DNA of 9,292 nt, from the NCBI GenBank assembly GCA_028872685.1, contig JAPKEI010000090.1, positions 1 to 9,292 on the forward strand, given 5' to 3'. Positions within the stretch are counted from its first letter, which is position 1. Every line of letters starts with the position of its first letter. Source of the DNA: Verrucomicrobiota bacterium (GTDB lineage: Bacteria; Verrucomicrobiota; Verrucomicrobiia; Limisphaerales; UBA1100). Both the position numbers and the translations under genes were made by a program. Positions 1 to 6,738 of the stretch are shown in pieces. The notes under the pieces are model-generated. The model saw only the letters and a list, made by a program, of their open reading frames with translations, was not told where the DNA came from and ran no database searches.

Positions 1-4
1 CCTG

Positions 5-475
5 ATGAGCGCCTGCCTCCAAGTCGCCGTCACCGAAGGCATCGCCTGCATCAAGGTCAGTGGCCCCGCTAACTTCGCCGCGGGCGTGGATTTCAAAACA
101 GTGGTCAATCAATCCTGTGAAAAAGGCGGCCGCGTGTTGCTGCTCGACCTCACCGATTGCGTGAATATGGACAGCACCTTCCTCGGCATCCTGATGAGTA
201 TGACCAACCGGCTCGACCGCATCGAACTGCTCAACCCCAGCGATCGCATCATCGATCTTCTCGACAGCCTCGGCGTGATGGAACTCCTCACCGTCGGCAC
301 CGGCGAAAACCCATTCGACGCCAAGCTGCAGGAAGCCGAATCCACCAACGCTGACAAACGCGCCCTCACCGAAGCCAGCCTCGAGGCGCACAAGTTGTTA
401 ATGGAAATCAATCCCGACAACGTGCCGAAGTTTAAGGATGTGGCTCAATTTTTGGAGGAAGACCTGAATAAATAA
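5..475 (+). CDS. STAS-domain protein, anti-anti-sigma factor-like
   Basis: This 156-residue soluble protein has a STAS fold over about residues 1-105, the domain of SpoIIAA/RsbV-type anti-anti-sigma factors. Visible signs are an N-terminal beta hairpin ending in a V-S-G-P-A-N-F turn, a strand with hydrophobic run LLLDL (45-49), and the conserved loop D56-S57-T58-F59-L60-G61 leading into a helix. In SpoIIAA-like proteins the matching loop is D-S-S-G-L-G, and a serine there is phosphorylated by a kinase/anti-sigma factor; S57 or T58 would be the candidate here. Residues 110-156 form a charged, probably helical tail not needed for a minimal STAS domain. No anti-sigma kinase, phosphatase or sigma factor lies in view, so the partner is unknown. 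The ATG at 5 is only just inside the window, so an earlier start cannot be excluded. Family call is fairly sure; the role in partner switching is inferred. Confidence 0.8.
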   Translation: MSACLQVAVTEGIACIKVSGPANFAAGVDFKTVVNQSCEKGGRVLLLDLTDCVNMDSTFLGILMSMTNRLDRIELLNPSDRIIDLLDSLGVMELLTVGTGENPFDAKLQEAESTNADKRALTEASLEAHKLLMEINPDNVPKFKDVAQFLEEDLNK

Positions 476-480
476 TCAAT

Positions 481-532
481 TTTCAATTATCAAGTGTCAA
501 ACAGTTGTGTTTTTGATACTTGATAATTGAAA
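481..532. repeat. AT-rich 21-bp inverted repeat (hairpin) between the STAS and helicase genes
   Basis: The arm at 481-501 is the reverse complement of the arm at 512-532, apart from one position (496/517) that becomes a G-U pair in RNA. The innermost 10 bases (502-511) form the loop. The outer 15 bp (481-495 with 518-532, acttgataattgaaa on the right) match perfectly. It starts 5 nt after the STAS stop codon and ends 9 nt before the helicase ATG at 542. It is much more AT-rich than the flanking genes. The right arm is followed by cttacctc, not a T tract, so it is not a standard intrinsic terminator. It could be a mobile palindromic (REP/MITE-like) unit, an mRNA processing or stability hairpin, or a translational control structure. 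Confidence 0.75.
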
Positions 533-541
533 CTTACCTCA

Positions 542-2569
542 ATGTCAGACCTCTCCGGCCTCAATCCTGAACAACGCAAAGCCGCCGCCACTCTTCGCGG
601 GCCGGTTTTGATTTTGGCGGGGGCGGGTACGGGGAAGACGCGCACGCTGACTCATCGTGTGGCGCATATGGTGAGCGAGGGCATTTCGCCGGGGCGTATT
701 TTGGCCGTGACGTTTACTAATAAAGCGGCGCGCGAGATGCAGCAGAGGGTGACCAAGCAACTTAAGCGGTTGCCTAAGTCGCTCACGCGCGAGGATGGCA
801 AACCGTTGAAGCCGACGATTTGCACGTTTCATTCGTTGTGCGTGCGCATTTTGCGGCGGCATATTGAGAAGCTTGGGTATAAGCGCAACTTCGTGATTTA
901 TAGCGACAGCGAGCAGCTCGGCGTGGTGAAAAAAGTGCTGAGCGCCATCGCCGGCAAGGATGTGAAGGCCGACGCGCGCGAGTTGCAGGGGTTGCTGAGT
1001 CGGCTGAAAAACGCGGGGCCGAATGGAAATGTGCCGGGTAATGAAGACAGCCTCGCGATGGCGGGGCATATTCGACGGCGTTACGATAGCGCCTTGCGGG
1101 CGGCGAATGCGGTGGATTTTGATGATTTGCTGGTGCTCACGCTGCGGGTTTTTAATGAATTTCCTGAGGCGTTGGAGGAATGCCGCGCGCGGTATCAGTA
1201 CGTGATGGTGGACGAATATCAGGACACCAACGCGGCGCAGTTTGAGCTGATGCATTTGCTGTCCGCCGAGCATCGCAATGTGTGCGTGGTGGGCGACGAC
1301 GATCAAAGCATCTACGGCTGGCGCGGCGCGGAGATTTCGAACATCCTCGATATGGAAAAACATTTCCCCGAGGTGAAGGTCATCAAGCTCGAACAGAATT
1401 ATCGCTCCACGCGCGTGATCCTCGATGCGGCCAATGCGGTCATCAAAAACAATCCGCGCCGCCGGCCCAAGCAATTATGGAGCGCCAAGGGCGCGGGCGA
1501 TTTGCTGCGGCTGGAGTCCTTTGCCAACGAGGAAGAGGAAGCCCGCACGATTGTGGACGAAATTGAATTTAACCGAATGGCCAAGCGCATTCCGTGGAAG
1601 GATCACGCGATTTTGTTTCGCACCAATGTGCAGTCGCGTCCGCTCGAAACTGCCCTGCGCAAAGCCGAGGTGCGCTATCATTTGATCGGCGGCCAAAGCT
1701 TTTTTGACCGGCGCGAGATTCGGGATTTTCTCGCGTTTATGAAAACCTTCATCAACCCCAACGATGACGCCAGCCTGCTGCGCATCGCGAACATCCCCGC
1801 GCGCGGGCTCAGCGATGTGACGATGGAACGCCTGCTCGGCGCCAGCCAAGAGCGGGATTGTTCGGTTTGGAAAGCAATGAAAAACGATCTCGTCATCCAC
1901 GAATTCCAACCGCGCACCCGCAAGTCCATCGAGGCCTTTGTGGGATTGATCGAGGACTTCCGCGCGCCACTTGGCGAAACTGAGCTTTCGCTGGCGAGTT
2001 GGGCGGATAAATTTCTGGATGAAATCGATTACGCCGCCGAGTTGCGCAAGGGCGAAAAAGATCCTGAGAACGCCGAAAACCGAATGCGCAATTTGCGCGA
2101 TTTAATTTCAACAATGGATGACCGAGGAGGAGCCCTTTTGCCCGCCAATCGCCTCGGAAAATTTCTCGACGACATCACGCTGGACGCCGATCGCGAGGCG
2201 GACAAAGAAGACGCCGGCGACGCCGTCACCCTCATCACCACGCACAGCTGCAAAGGCTTGGAATTCCCGCACGTGTTTCTTGTGGGTGTGGAGGAAGGGC
2301 TGCTGCCGCACTCCCGCTCCGCTGTGGAAGGCACACTCGACGAAGAGCGCCGCCTTTTTTACGTCGCCATCACCCGCGCAATGAAAACGCTGACCATTTC
2401 CCATTGCCTCAACCGAAAAAAATACGGCCAGAATTTTCTCTGTCACCCGAGCAGTTTCCTGAAAGAACTTCCCGAAGAACTCTGCGAAGACCTTGATTCA
2501 AAAAAAGAACCCGTAACGGTCGAAGCCGGAAAGAACTTGTTCGCAGCGATGCGGGAAGGGCTGGGGTGA
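542..2569 (+). CDS. Superfamily 1A ATP-dependent DNA helicase, Rep/UvrD/PcrA family
   Basis: A 3'-to-5' DNA helicase of 675 residues that would act on stalled forks or in repair. All the signature motifs are intact: Q-motif LNPEQRKAA (7-15), Walker A GAGTGKT (27-33), motif Ia FTNKAAREM, Walker B DEYQD (224-228), motif III GDDDQSIYGWRG (251-262), motif IV LEQNYRS (283-289), motif V HSCKGLEF (568-575) and motif VI DEERRLFYVAITRA (600-613). The chain ends about 60 residues after motif VI with an SSFLKELPEEL segment, so it lacks the C-terminal Tudor-like extension of PcrA/UvrD. Its length and end resemble E. coli Rep (about 673 residues); exact orthology is not decided. A TTG at 527 lies in frame but sits inside the right arm of the hairpin; the ATG at 542 leads straight into the conserved Q-motif and is preferred. 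No Shine-Dalgarno sequence is seen. The 3' end converges with the propeller gene, with 8 nt between the two stops. Confidence 0.95.
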   Translation: MSDLSGLNPEQRKAAATLRGPVLILAGAGTGKTRTLTHRVAHMVSEGISPGRILAVTFTNKAAREMQQRVTKQLKRLPKSLTREDGKPLKPTICTFHSLCVRILRRHIEKLGYKRNFVIYSDSEQLGVVKKVLSAIAGKDVKADARELQGLLSRLKNAGPNGNVPGNEDSLAMAGHIRRRYDSALRAANAVDFDDLLVLTLRVFNEFPEALEECRARYQYVMVDEYQDTNAAQFELMHLLSAEHRNVCVVGDDDQSIYGWRGAEISNILDMEKHFPEVKVIKLEQNYRSTRVILDAANAVIKNNPRRRPKQLWSAKGAGDLLRLESFANEEEEARTIVDEIEFNRMAKRIPWKDHAILFRTNVQSRPLETALRKAEVRYHLIGGQSFFDRREIRDFLAFMKTFINPNDDASLLRIANIPARGLSDVTMERLLGASQERDCSVWKAMKNDLVIHEFQPRTRKSIEAFVGLIEDFRAPLGETELSLASWADKFLDEIDYAAELRKGEKDPENAENRMRNLRDLISTMDDRGGALLPANRLGKFLDDITLDADREADKEDAGDAVTLITTHSCKGLEFPHVFLVGVEEGLLPHSRSAVEGTLDEERRLFYVAITRAMKTLTISHCLNRKKYGQNFLCHPSSFLKELPEELCEDLDSKKEPVTVEAGKNLFAAMREGLG

Positions 2570-2579
2570 TTCCAGCCTT
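2557..2579. terminator. Possible bidirectional terminator hairpin over convergent gene ends
   Basis: GGCTGG at 2559-2564 pairs with CCAGCC at 2572-2577. A G-U pair (2558/2578) and an A-T pair (2557/2579) extend the stem to 8 bp, with a 7-nt loop. The helicase TGA (2567-2569) lies in the loop, and the stop of the minus-strand propeller gene (2578-2580) overlaps the right arm. On the plus strand the stem runs into TTATT (2578-2582), a weak T tract; on the minus strand no T run follows. The position is right for ending both genes, but the signal is modest. Confidence 0.35.
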
Positions 2580-3798
2580 ATTCGCTAATGTTGTAAACAA
2601 ACATCGAATCCTGATCGCGCAGGTACAGTTTTCCATCGAGCACCACCGGATGCGCCCAGGCTTTGGCTCGAGTGCGTTCAGGTTGGTCGAAGCGGCTGAC
2701 TTCCTCGTAAGCATTGGGGCTGAGCTTCACAAGGGACACAGGGCCACGTTCGGTGCGGAGGATGATTTTGTTGTCGGCCACCACGATCGCGCCTTTGCCG
2801 GCGCTACGTTCGTTCCACATCACCTTGCCATCGGCGAGGCGGAGGCAGGACATTGATCCGCCGTTCGAGCCGTACACATAATCTCCCACACGGATGACGC
2901 CGCCGTGATGGTTGGCCATGCCCACACTACCAACGTGTTTGTAAATTTCTTTCGTGCTAAACTTGCTGTCCTTATAATCTACCTTGAATCCGTTGCAGCC
3001 CACACCGTAGGCACTGGTGACGAAGAGATTGCCTTCATGGAAAATGGGAGTGGAGACAACAGCTGTTTTGCCAGGCCGATCGGCGCGCCAGAGCAGCTTA
3101 CCGTTGCTTGCGTCGATGCCCGCGACGCTCTTGCCAGTGAGCTGGAGGTATTGTTTGATGCTGCCAATCTCGCGAATGATGAGTGAGGAATAACCAGCGG
3201 AGTCCTGCCAATCCTCGCAGCGCCAAGCGGTTTTTCCGGTCTTGGCGTTGAGGGCAATCACGGCACCGTTGCTGCCGCCAGGGGTGACGATCACGTTGCC
3301 GTCATCGACCAGCGGAGATTCGCTCCACCGCCAGCCGCTCATCATTTTGCCGCCAAAATCATTTTGCAAATTCACGCGCCAGACTTCTTTGCCGGCGGTG
3401 GTGATACAAACGAGATCACTGTGTTGGCCGAGGCAATAGACATGGCCACCGGCCACCGTGGGCGTAGAACGCGGGCCGGGATAACCGCGATGACCTTTGG
3501 GATCGCCCACGCGGGCTTTCCATTTTTGTTCGCCCTTGAGATCCAGCGCGAAGAGATAGCAGGCATCGTCCAAATCACCGAGCGTGTACAATGTGCCGTC
3601 GGCGATGACCACGCTGGAAAATCCAACGCCCACACCGGTGGCTTTGTACAGTAACTTGGGGCCGCCCTCGGGCCATTGATTGGCGAGGCCTTTTTCTGGG
3701 TTCACCCCACTGCGGTCGGGTCCGCGCCATTGTGGCCAGTCAGAGGCAAAGGTGTTGAGCGCGAGGCTCAGGAGAATGAGTGATGTGAGGATTCGCAT
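2578..3798 (-). CDS. Secreted PQQ-like beta-propeller protein (BamB-like WD40/quinoprotein fold)
   Basis: A 406-residue exported protein with an N-terminal signal peptide (about residues 1-19, hydrophobic core ILTSLILLSLAL, ending F-A-S) and no other membrane span. The mature part opens with D-W-P-Q-W-R-G-P (20-27). It then carries repeated blades of the PQQ-like type, each a short strand ending in G-K/E-x-x-W: GEQKW, GKEVW, GKTAW, GKLLW and GKVMW. It has no haem-binding CxxCH, and too few residues for a PQQ-dependent alcohol dehydrogenase (about 600), so an enzymatic quinoprotein is unlikely; a structural or binding role in the periplasm is inferred. It lies 20 nt downstream of, and is clearly paralogous to, the next propeller gene. 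Shared stretches include NHHGGVI, TPIF, a VGC motif, a QY(L/V)QLT segment and LYLRDQ near the end. No Shine-Dalgarno sequence precedes the ATG. Confidence 0.88.
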   Translation of the reverse strand: MRILTSLILLSLALNTFASDWPQWRGPDRSGVNPEKGLANQWPEGGPKLLYKATGVGVGFSSVVIADGTLYTLGDLDDACYLFALDLKGEQKWKARVGDPKGHRGYPGPRSTPTVAGGHVYCLGQHSDLVCITTAGKEVWRVNLQNDFGGKMMSGWRWSESPLVDDGNVIVTPGGSNGAVIALNAKTGKTAWRCEDWQDSAGYSSLIIREIGSIKQYLQLTGKSVAGIDASNGKLLWRADRPGKTAVVSTPIFHEGNLFVTSAYGVGCNGFKVDYKDSKFSTKEIYKHVGSVGMANHHGGVIRVGDYVYGSNGGSMSCLRLADGKVMWNERSAGKGAIVVADNKIILRTERGPVSLVKLSPNAYEEVSRFDQPERTRAKAWAHPVVLDGKLYLRDQDSMFVYNISE

Positions 3799-3818
3799 AA
3801 GTTTTTTGGATTGCTGAA

Positions 3819-5315
3819 TTATTTATCAAAACGCACTTGTTTGACGGTGCCGCCGGCAAGGTTGAACCAAACGGTTCCGTATTTCTTGCCTTCGCGGTCC
3901 GTGATGTTTAAGCCGGAATATGACCTCCACGTGCCTTGCGTTTTGGTCGGTTGACCAAACACAGTGGTGACCACCGCCTGTGTTTTGCCTTCATAAATAA
4001 CATCAATGGATTTGGTGTCCACGCTGGCCGTCCACGCGAGAGTTTTGCCGACAGGCCCAGTGGGTGTGACTGATGCACCACTATTGCCAGTGGCACTGAT
4101 GTCGTGGCAGTAAATATGCTCTTGATCGCGGAGATATAGTTTGCCGTTGGCCACTACCGGATGAGTCCAGATTTTACCGCGGCTACTGCGGATGCGCGAT
4201 TGCGGTGCGAGCCTGAAGCGACCGTGCTCTTTCCAGCCATTAGGGTTGGCTGATGCCAGTGCCACGTCACCACGGCTTTCGTCTACACAATACATCATGC
4301 CTTCGGCGATGGTAAGGCAGCCTTTGCCCAGCGCGCGTTTTTCGCCCCATACCTCGCGTCCGCTGGCGAAATCTTGGCACACCCAGCCGCCGCCATCGCT
4401 GTAGCCGTACAAATGTTTGCCCAGCAATATCACGCCGCCGTGATGGTTTTTCATAACCTTGTTCACCCAAACATCACTGGCCCGATTGTCCGCGCCCACG
4501 TTCACCAGTTTGCAGCCCACGCTGTAGCCGCTGGCGATATACACTTTGCCATCGCTGAAAATGGGCGTGGGGATCACCGCTACTTTGCCCGGCCACGCTG
4601 ATTTCCACAGCACGTTACCGTTGCTCCCATCGAGGCCCACTAGATTTTTCTGGGTTAGCTGGACGTACTGGCGCCCGCCGTTATGCGTCACCGGAACCAC
4701 GGACGAGTATTCTGCGCCATCGGTGAATTGCCGGCTTTGCCAAACAATTTTTCCGGAAAGTTTATTGAACGCTACAACTGCGCCTTGCCTTCCACCCGGC
4801 GTGGCCAGCGCGAGGTTGCCGTCCACCGTAATGCTTTCAGTGTAGCCCCATTTGGGTACGCCGCCGCCTAGGCGCGTCATATTGGCTTGCCACTGGATTT
4901 TACCCGCGAGATCGGTGCACACCAAATCGCCCTTGCCGCTCATTGCGTACACACGATTACCATCTATCGTGGGAGTGCCGCGCGGGCCGCCACCCCAGTT
5001 ATTTTTTAATTCCTGCCCGAGGTTGGTGGCCCATTGCTCGCGGCCGGTGTTGGCATCGAGGCAGATCAACTGCTCTGTGCCGCGCCGCGAGCTCATGGTG
5101 TAAAGTTTGCCTTTAACGATTGCGAAGCTCGAATAGCCGTTGCCCATTTGGCTGTTAATCCACAGGCGCTTGGGCCCGCCTTGCGGCCATTGTTTAAGTA
5201 GACCTTTCTCGGCACTGATGCCGGTGCGGTTGGGCCCGCGCCATTGCGGCCAATCGAGGGCGTGGGAGGATTGCCAGCCAATGGCCAGCAAAAGGAAAGC
5301 GAGGGTCGTGCGCAT
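3819..5315 (-). CDS. Secreted PQQ-like beta-propeller protein with extra C-terminal domain
   Basis: A 498-residue exported protein. Residues 1-19 are a signal peptide ending S-H-A. Residues 20-407 are a PQQ-like beta-propeller that starts L-D-W-P-Q-W-R-G-P and holds blade motifs GREQW, GKIQW, GKIVW, GNVLW and GREVW. Residues 408-498 (positions 4094-3822) are absent from the neighbouring paralogue. They start with a Gly/Ser/Thr/Pro linker, followed by a small alpha/beta-looking domain with the pattern G-K-T-x-x-V-V-x-x-x-F-G-Q-P-T, W-R-S-Y, a D-x-x-G-K turn, V-W-F-N and a final V-K-Q-V-R-F. That pattern recalls the SmpA/OmlA (BamE) domain, a weak, eye-made assignment. There is no haem motif or sign of a PQQ enzyme. 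It is likely co-transcribed with the downstream propeller gene (20-nt gap) and perhaps with the upstream DUF1080 gene (66-nt gap holding a small hairpin). Confidence 0.88.
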   Translation of the reverse strand: MRTTLAFLLLAIGWQSSHALDWPQWRGPNRTGISAEKGLLKQWPQGGPKRLWINSQMGNGYSSFAIVKGKLYTMSSRRGTEQLICLDANTGREQWATNLGQELKNNWGGGPRGTPTIDGNRVYAMSGKGDLVCTDLAGKIQWQANMTRLGGGVPKWGYTESITVDGNLALATPGGRQGAVVAFNKLSGKIVWQSRQFTDGAEYSSVVPVTHNGGRQYVQLTQKNLVGLDGSNGNVLWKSAWPGKVAVIPTPIFSDGKVYIASGYSVGCKLVNVGADNRASDVWVNKVMKNHHGGVILLGKHLYGYSDGGGWVCQDFASGREVWGEKRALGKGCLTIAEGMMYCVDESRGDVALASANPNGWKEHGRFRLAPQSRIRSSRGKIWTHPVVANGKLYLRDQEHIYCHDISATGNSGASVTPTGPVGKTLAWTASVDTKSIDVIYEGKTQAVVTTVFGQPTKTQGTWRSYSGLNITDREGKKYGTVWFNLAGGTVKQVRFDK

Positions 5316-5355
5316 GGCTATTGGATACGGCGAAAGGGCAGTAGATTCAACTTAT

Positions 5356-5385
5356 TTGATGCAAGTTCCCTTTTCCGTGCATCAA
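5356..5385 (-). other. Small hairpin over the DUF1080 stop codon
   Basis: TTGATGCA (5356-5363) and TGCATCAA (5378-5385) are perfect 8-bp inverted repeats around a 14-nt loop. They fall at the end of the DUF1080 gene, whose stop is at 5382-5384, and in front of the longer propeller gene. No T run follows on the minus strand, so it is not a classic terminator. It could slow or partly end transcription between the two genes, or protect the mRNA end. Confidence 0.35.
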
Positions 5386-6032
5386 TCGAGTTTTTTCAAA
5401 TACACATTTCGGTACCACACGTTTTGTCCGTGATCCTGGAAACCGATATGGCCAGTGCGGGGGAGATCTTTGAGAGCAGTCTTGAATTTATTGCGGGAGC
5501 CGTCGGGGTTTTTGTTGCCGGTGGTCCAGTCATCGAGGTTAGCGTTGACAACTTGTTTGCCATTGATGCTCACAGTAATTTTGGGGCCTTTGCAGGTGAC
5601 GATGAAGCGGTCCCATTGGCCGACCGGCTTGGCGGGATTGGCGCTGGGCGCGAGGGCATCGTAGAACGCGCCGTGATCATGCTTGCCGAGTTTTGTTTTG
5701 CCTGTGGTGTCCATCACTTGAATTTCAAACCCACCCTGCACCGCATTCTTAGGGTTCGTACGGAAAAATATGCCGCTGTTGCACCGGCTCGACACCTTTA
5801 CCTCCAAATCCAAAACAAAATCTCCGAAGCTCTTTTTCGTCCAAATGTAGCCACTGCCCGGTTTGCGTACGAGTACGCCATCCTCCACCGCCCATCCATT
5901 CTTCTTGGCCTGCCAACCATCTAGATTTTCACCATTAAACAACGCTACAAACCCTTTAGGCGGCTCCGCCTGCAAAGTGGTGACAGTGGAAAATGCAAAC
6001 AACGTGATGAGAAAAATAAAGGTGTGCTTCAT
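5382..6032 (-). CDS. Secreted DUF1080 / 3-keto-disaccharide hydrolase family protein
   Basis: A 216-residue exported protein with a signal peptide (residues 1-22, ending L-Q-A) and a single DUF1080 domain (Pfam PF06439), a concanavalin A-like beta sandwich. Family hallmarks visible in order are GFVALFNGENLDGW (27-40), GDFVLDLEVKV followed by NSGIFFRT, GFEIQVMD, the GAFYDALAPSANPAKPVGQWD segment split over a loop, and the C-terminal GHIGFQDHGQNVWYRNVYLK. Members of this family hydrolyse or cleave 3-keto-glucosides and disaccharides in the periplasm after a separate oxidoreductase makes the 3-keto sugar; no such oxidoreductase is in this window. Many PVC members have unknown substrates, so the reaction is inferred. 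An in-frame TTG lies two codons upstream (6038); the ATG at 6032 gives a normal M-K-H signal peptide and was chosen. It starts 36 nt after hscB ends and is on the same strand as both propeller genes. Confidence 0.9.
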   Translation of the reverse strand: MKHTFIFLITLFAFSTVTTLQAEPPKGFVALFNGENLDGWQAKKNGWAVEDGVLVRKPGSGYIWTKKSFGDFVLDLEVKVSSRCNSGIFFRTNPKNAVQGGFEIQVMDTTGKTKLGKHDHGAFYDALAPSANPAKPVGQWDRFIVTCKGPKITVSINGKQVVNANLDDWTTGNKNPDGSRNKFKTALKDLPRTGHIGFQDHGQNVWYRNVYLKKLD

Positions 6033-6068
6033 GGGCAAAAGAGTACGCGCTGGGGCGTGGGTGTAAAC

Positions 6069-6638
6069 TCAAAATCCCAACCGCATCGCACGGTCATTCA
6101 ACTGTTCCTGCCATTTTTGGAGGTAGCTGTATTGGTGGAATAGGGGTTCGAGGGTTTCGGGCGTCCAGTTTTCGTTGAGGGACTGGAGTTGGGTGTCGAG
6201 GTGTTGGAGGGTTTGGGTGAGAGTTTGTTGGCGGGAGTTTACCTTTTCGAGCCAGTCGAGTGCTTCAGGATAGGTTTGGGCTTTGAGGATGGGGGAGGTT
6301 TCGGCTTCGCGTTGGACGAGGAAAGGGTCGACGTCGCGCAAGAGTTGGCCGACTTGCTGGAAGAGGTCGGCGGTGGCGGAGAGGATATCGTGGACTTCGT
6401 CGGGCTTGTGGCCGCGTTCGAGGGTGAGAAGGTGCTGGAGGCGGCGCTTGGGGTCGCGCAGAATTTCGTGCGCGGAGTTTAGATCGGCGAAGCGGGTTTG
6501 GGCGGTTTCTTTTTCAGCGGGGTCAGTGAATTTATCGGGGTGCGTGGCGGCGGAGCGAGTGAGGAATTTTGTTTTCAGTGCCTCCACCTCCAGCCACGGT
6601 TGTCGCGGTTCATCGAGCAGCGCAAAGGCGTCAGTCAT
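6069..6638 (-). CDS. hscB: Fe-S cluster assembly co-chaperone HscB (J-domain protein)
   Basis: A 189-residue cytoplasmic protein. Residues 1-75 form an HscB-type J domain with the H33-P34-D35 motif in the family context T-H-P-D-K-F. A short loop and the helix A-x-x-R-F-A-D-L-N-S-A-H-E-I-L-R-D-P-K-R-R follow, closely matching the HscB pattern of 'N-A-Y-x-x-L-x-D-P-x-x-R-x-x-Y-L-L'. The rest is a charged helical bundle, as expected for the HscB C-terminal domain that binds the scaffold IscU. The protein would stimulate the ATPase of the Hsp70 HscA and hand IscU-bound clusters to acceptors; neither partner gene is in view. A longer frame from 6719 exists, but its 27 extra residues are antisense to nothing conserved and overlap the mini-protein gene; the ATG at 6638 precedes the J domain. 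It overlaps the upstream mini-ORF by 8 nt, indicating translational coupling. Confidence 0.9.
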   Translation of the reverse strand: MTDAFALLDEPRQPWLEVEALKTKFLTRSAATHPDKFTDPAEKETAQTRFADLNSAHEILRDPKRRLQHLLTLERGHKPDEVHDILSATADLFQQVGQLLRDVDPFLVQREAETSPILKAQTYPEALDWLEKVNSRQQTLTQTLQHLDTQLQSLNENWTPETLEPLFHQYSYLQKWQEQLNDRAMRLGF

Positions 6639-6738
6639 TTTTGTTTTCCCGTTGCCACAGCCAAACGCTAAAGCCAATGGCGCTGGCAATGACGCCAAGA
6701 GCGAGCACGCCGAGCGCAATGAGGATTGAAAAGCTCAT
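6631..6738 (-). CDS. 35-residue single-span membrane mini-protein between iscA-type gene and hscB
   Basis: A short reading frame, ATG at 6738 and TGA at 6633-6631, encodes 35 residues. It has an uncharged hydrophobic stretch from about residue 2 to 28 (Ile/Leu/Val/Ala/Gly-rich, then F-S-V-W-L-W), followed by the polar, charged tail Q-R-E-N-K-N-D. This is the profile of a single transmembrane helix with a cytoplasmic or periplasmic stub. Its ATG shares four bases with the TGA of the upstream IscA-type gene (ATGA arrangement), and its stop overlaps the start of hscB by 8 nt, so it fills the space between them exactly. That tight fit is the main reason to think it is translated. I do not recognise the family. 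It might tether Fe-S assembly factors to the membrane, or serve only to couple translation. Confidence 0.6.
   Translation of the reverse strand: MSFSILIALGVLALGVIASAIGFSVWLWQRENKND

Noticed and set aside
481..532. The AT-rich hairpin as a rho-independent terminator of the STAS gene
   Set aside because: The stem is AT-rich and no T run follows the right arm on the plus strand, so it lacks the usual terminator form.
527..541. TTG at 527 as the helicase start
   Set aside because: The codon sits in the hairpin arm and adds five residues without family support; the ATG at 542 is a better start.
545..1474. A 309-codon open frame on the minus strand inside the helicase gene
   Set aside because: It lies wholly antisense to a helicase with every motif intact; its His/Arg-rich translation is what the complement of such a GC-rich gene gives, and no domain is recognisable.
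2578..5315. The propeller genes as PQQ-dependent alcohol or methanol dehydrogenases
   Set aside because: They are too short for that family and I see no haem-binding CxxCH motif or catalytic signature; a non-enzymatic PQQ-like propeller fits better.
5316..5348. A promoter TTGAAT-17-TATCCA on the minus strand before the longer propeller gene
   Set aside because: The -10 match is poor (3 of 6) and it lies only 6 nt from the ATG; not enough to call.
5244..5924. A 226-codon plus-strand frame over the DUF1080 gene and the start of a propeller gene
   Set aside because: It is antisense to two genes with clear family motifs and signal peptides, and crosses their boundary; it looks like a shadow frame.
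6639..6719. N-terminal extension of HscB from 6719 resembling a signal peptide
   Set aside because: HscB is cytoplasmic and its J domain begins right after the ATG at 6638; the extension is the out-of-frame reading of the mini-ORF region.
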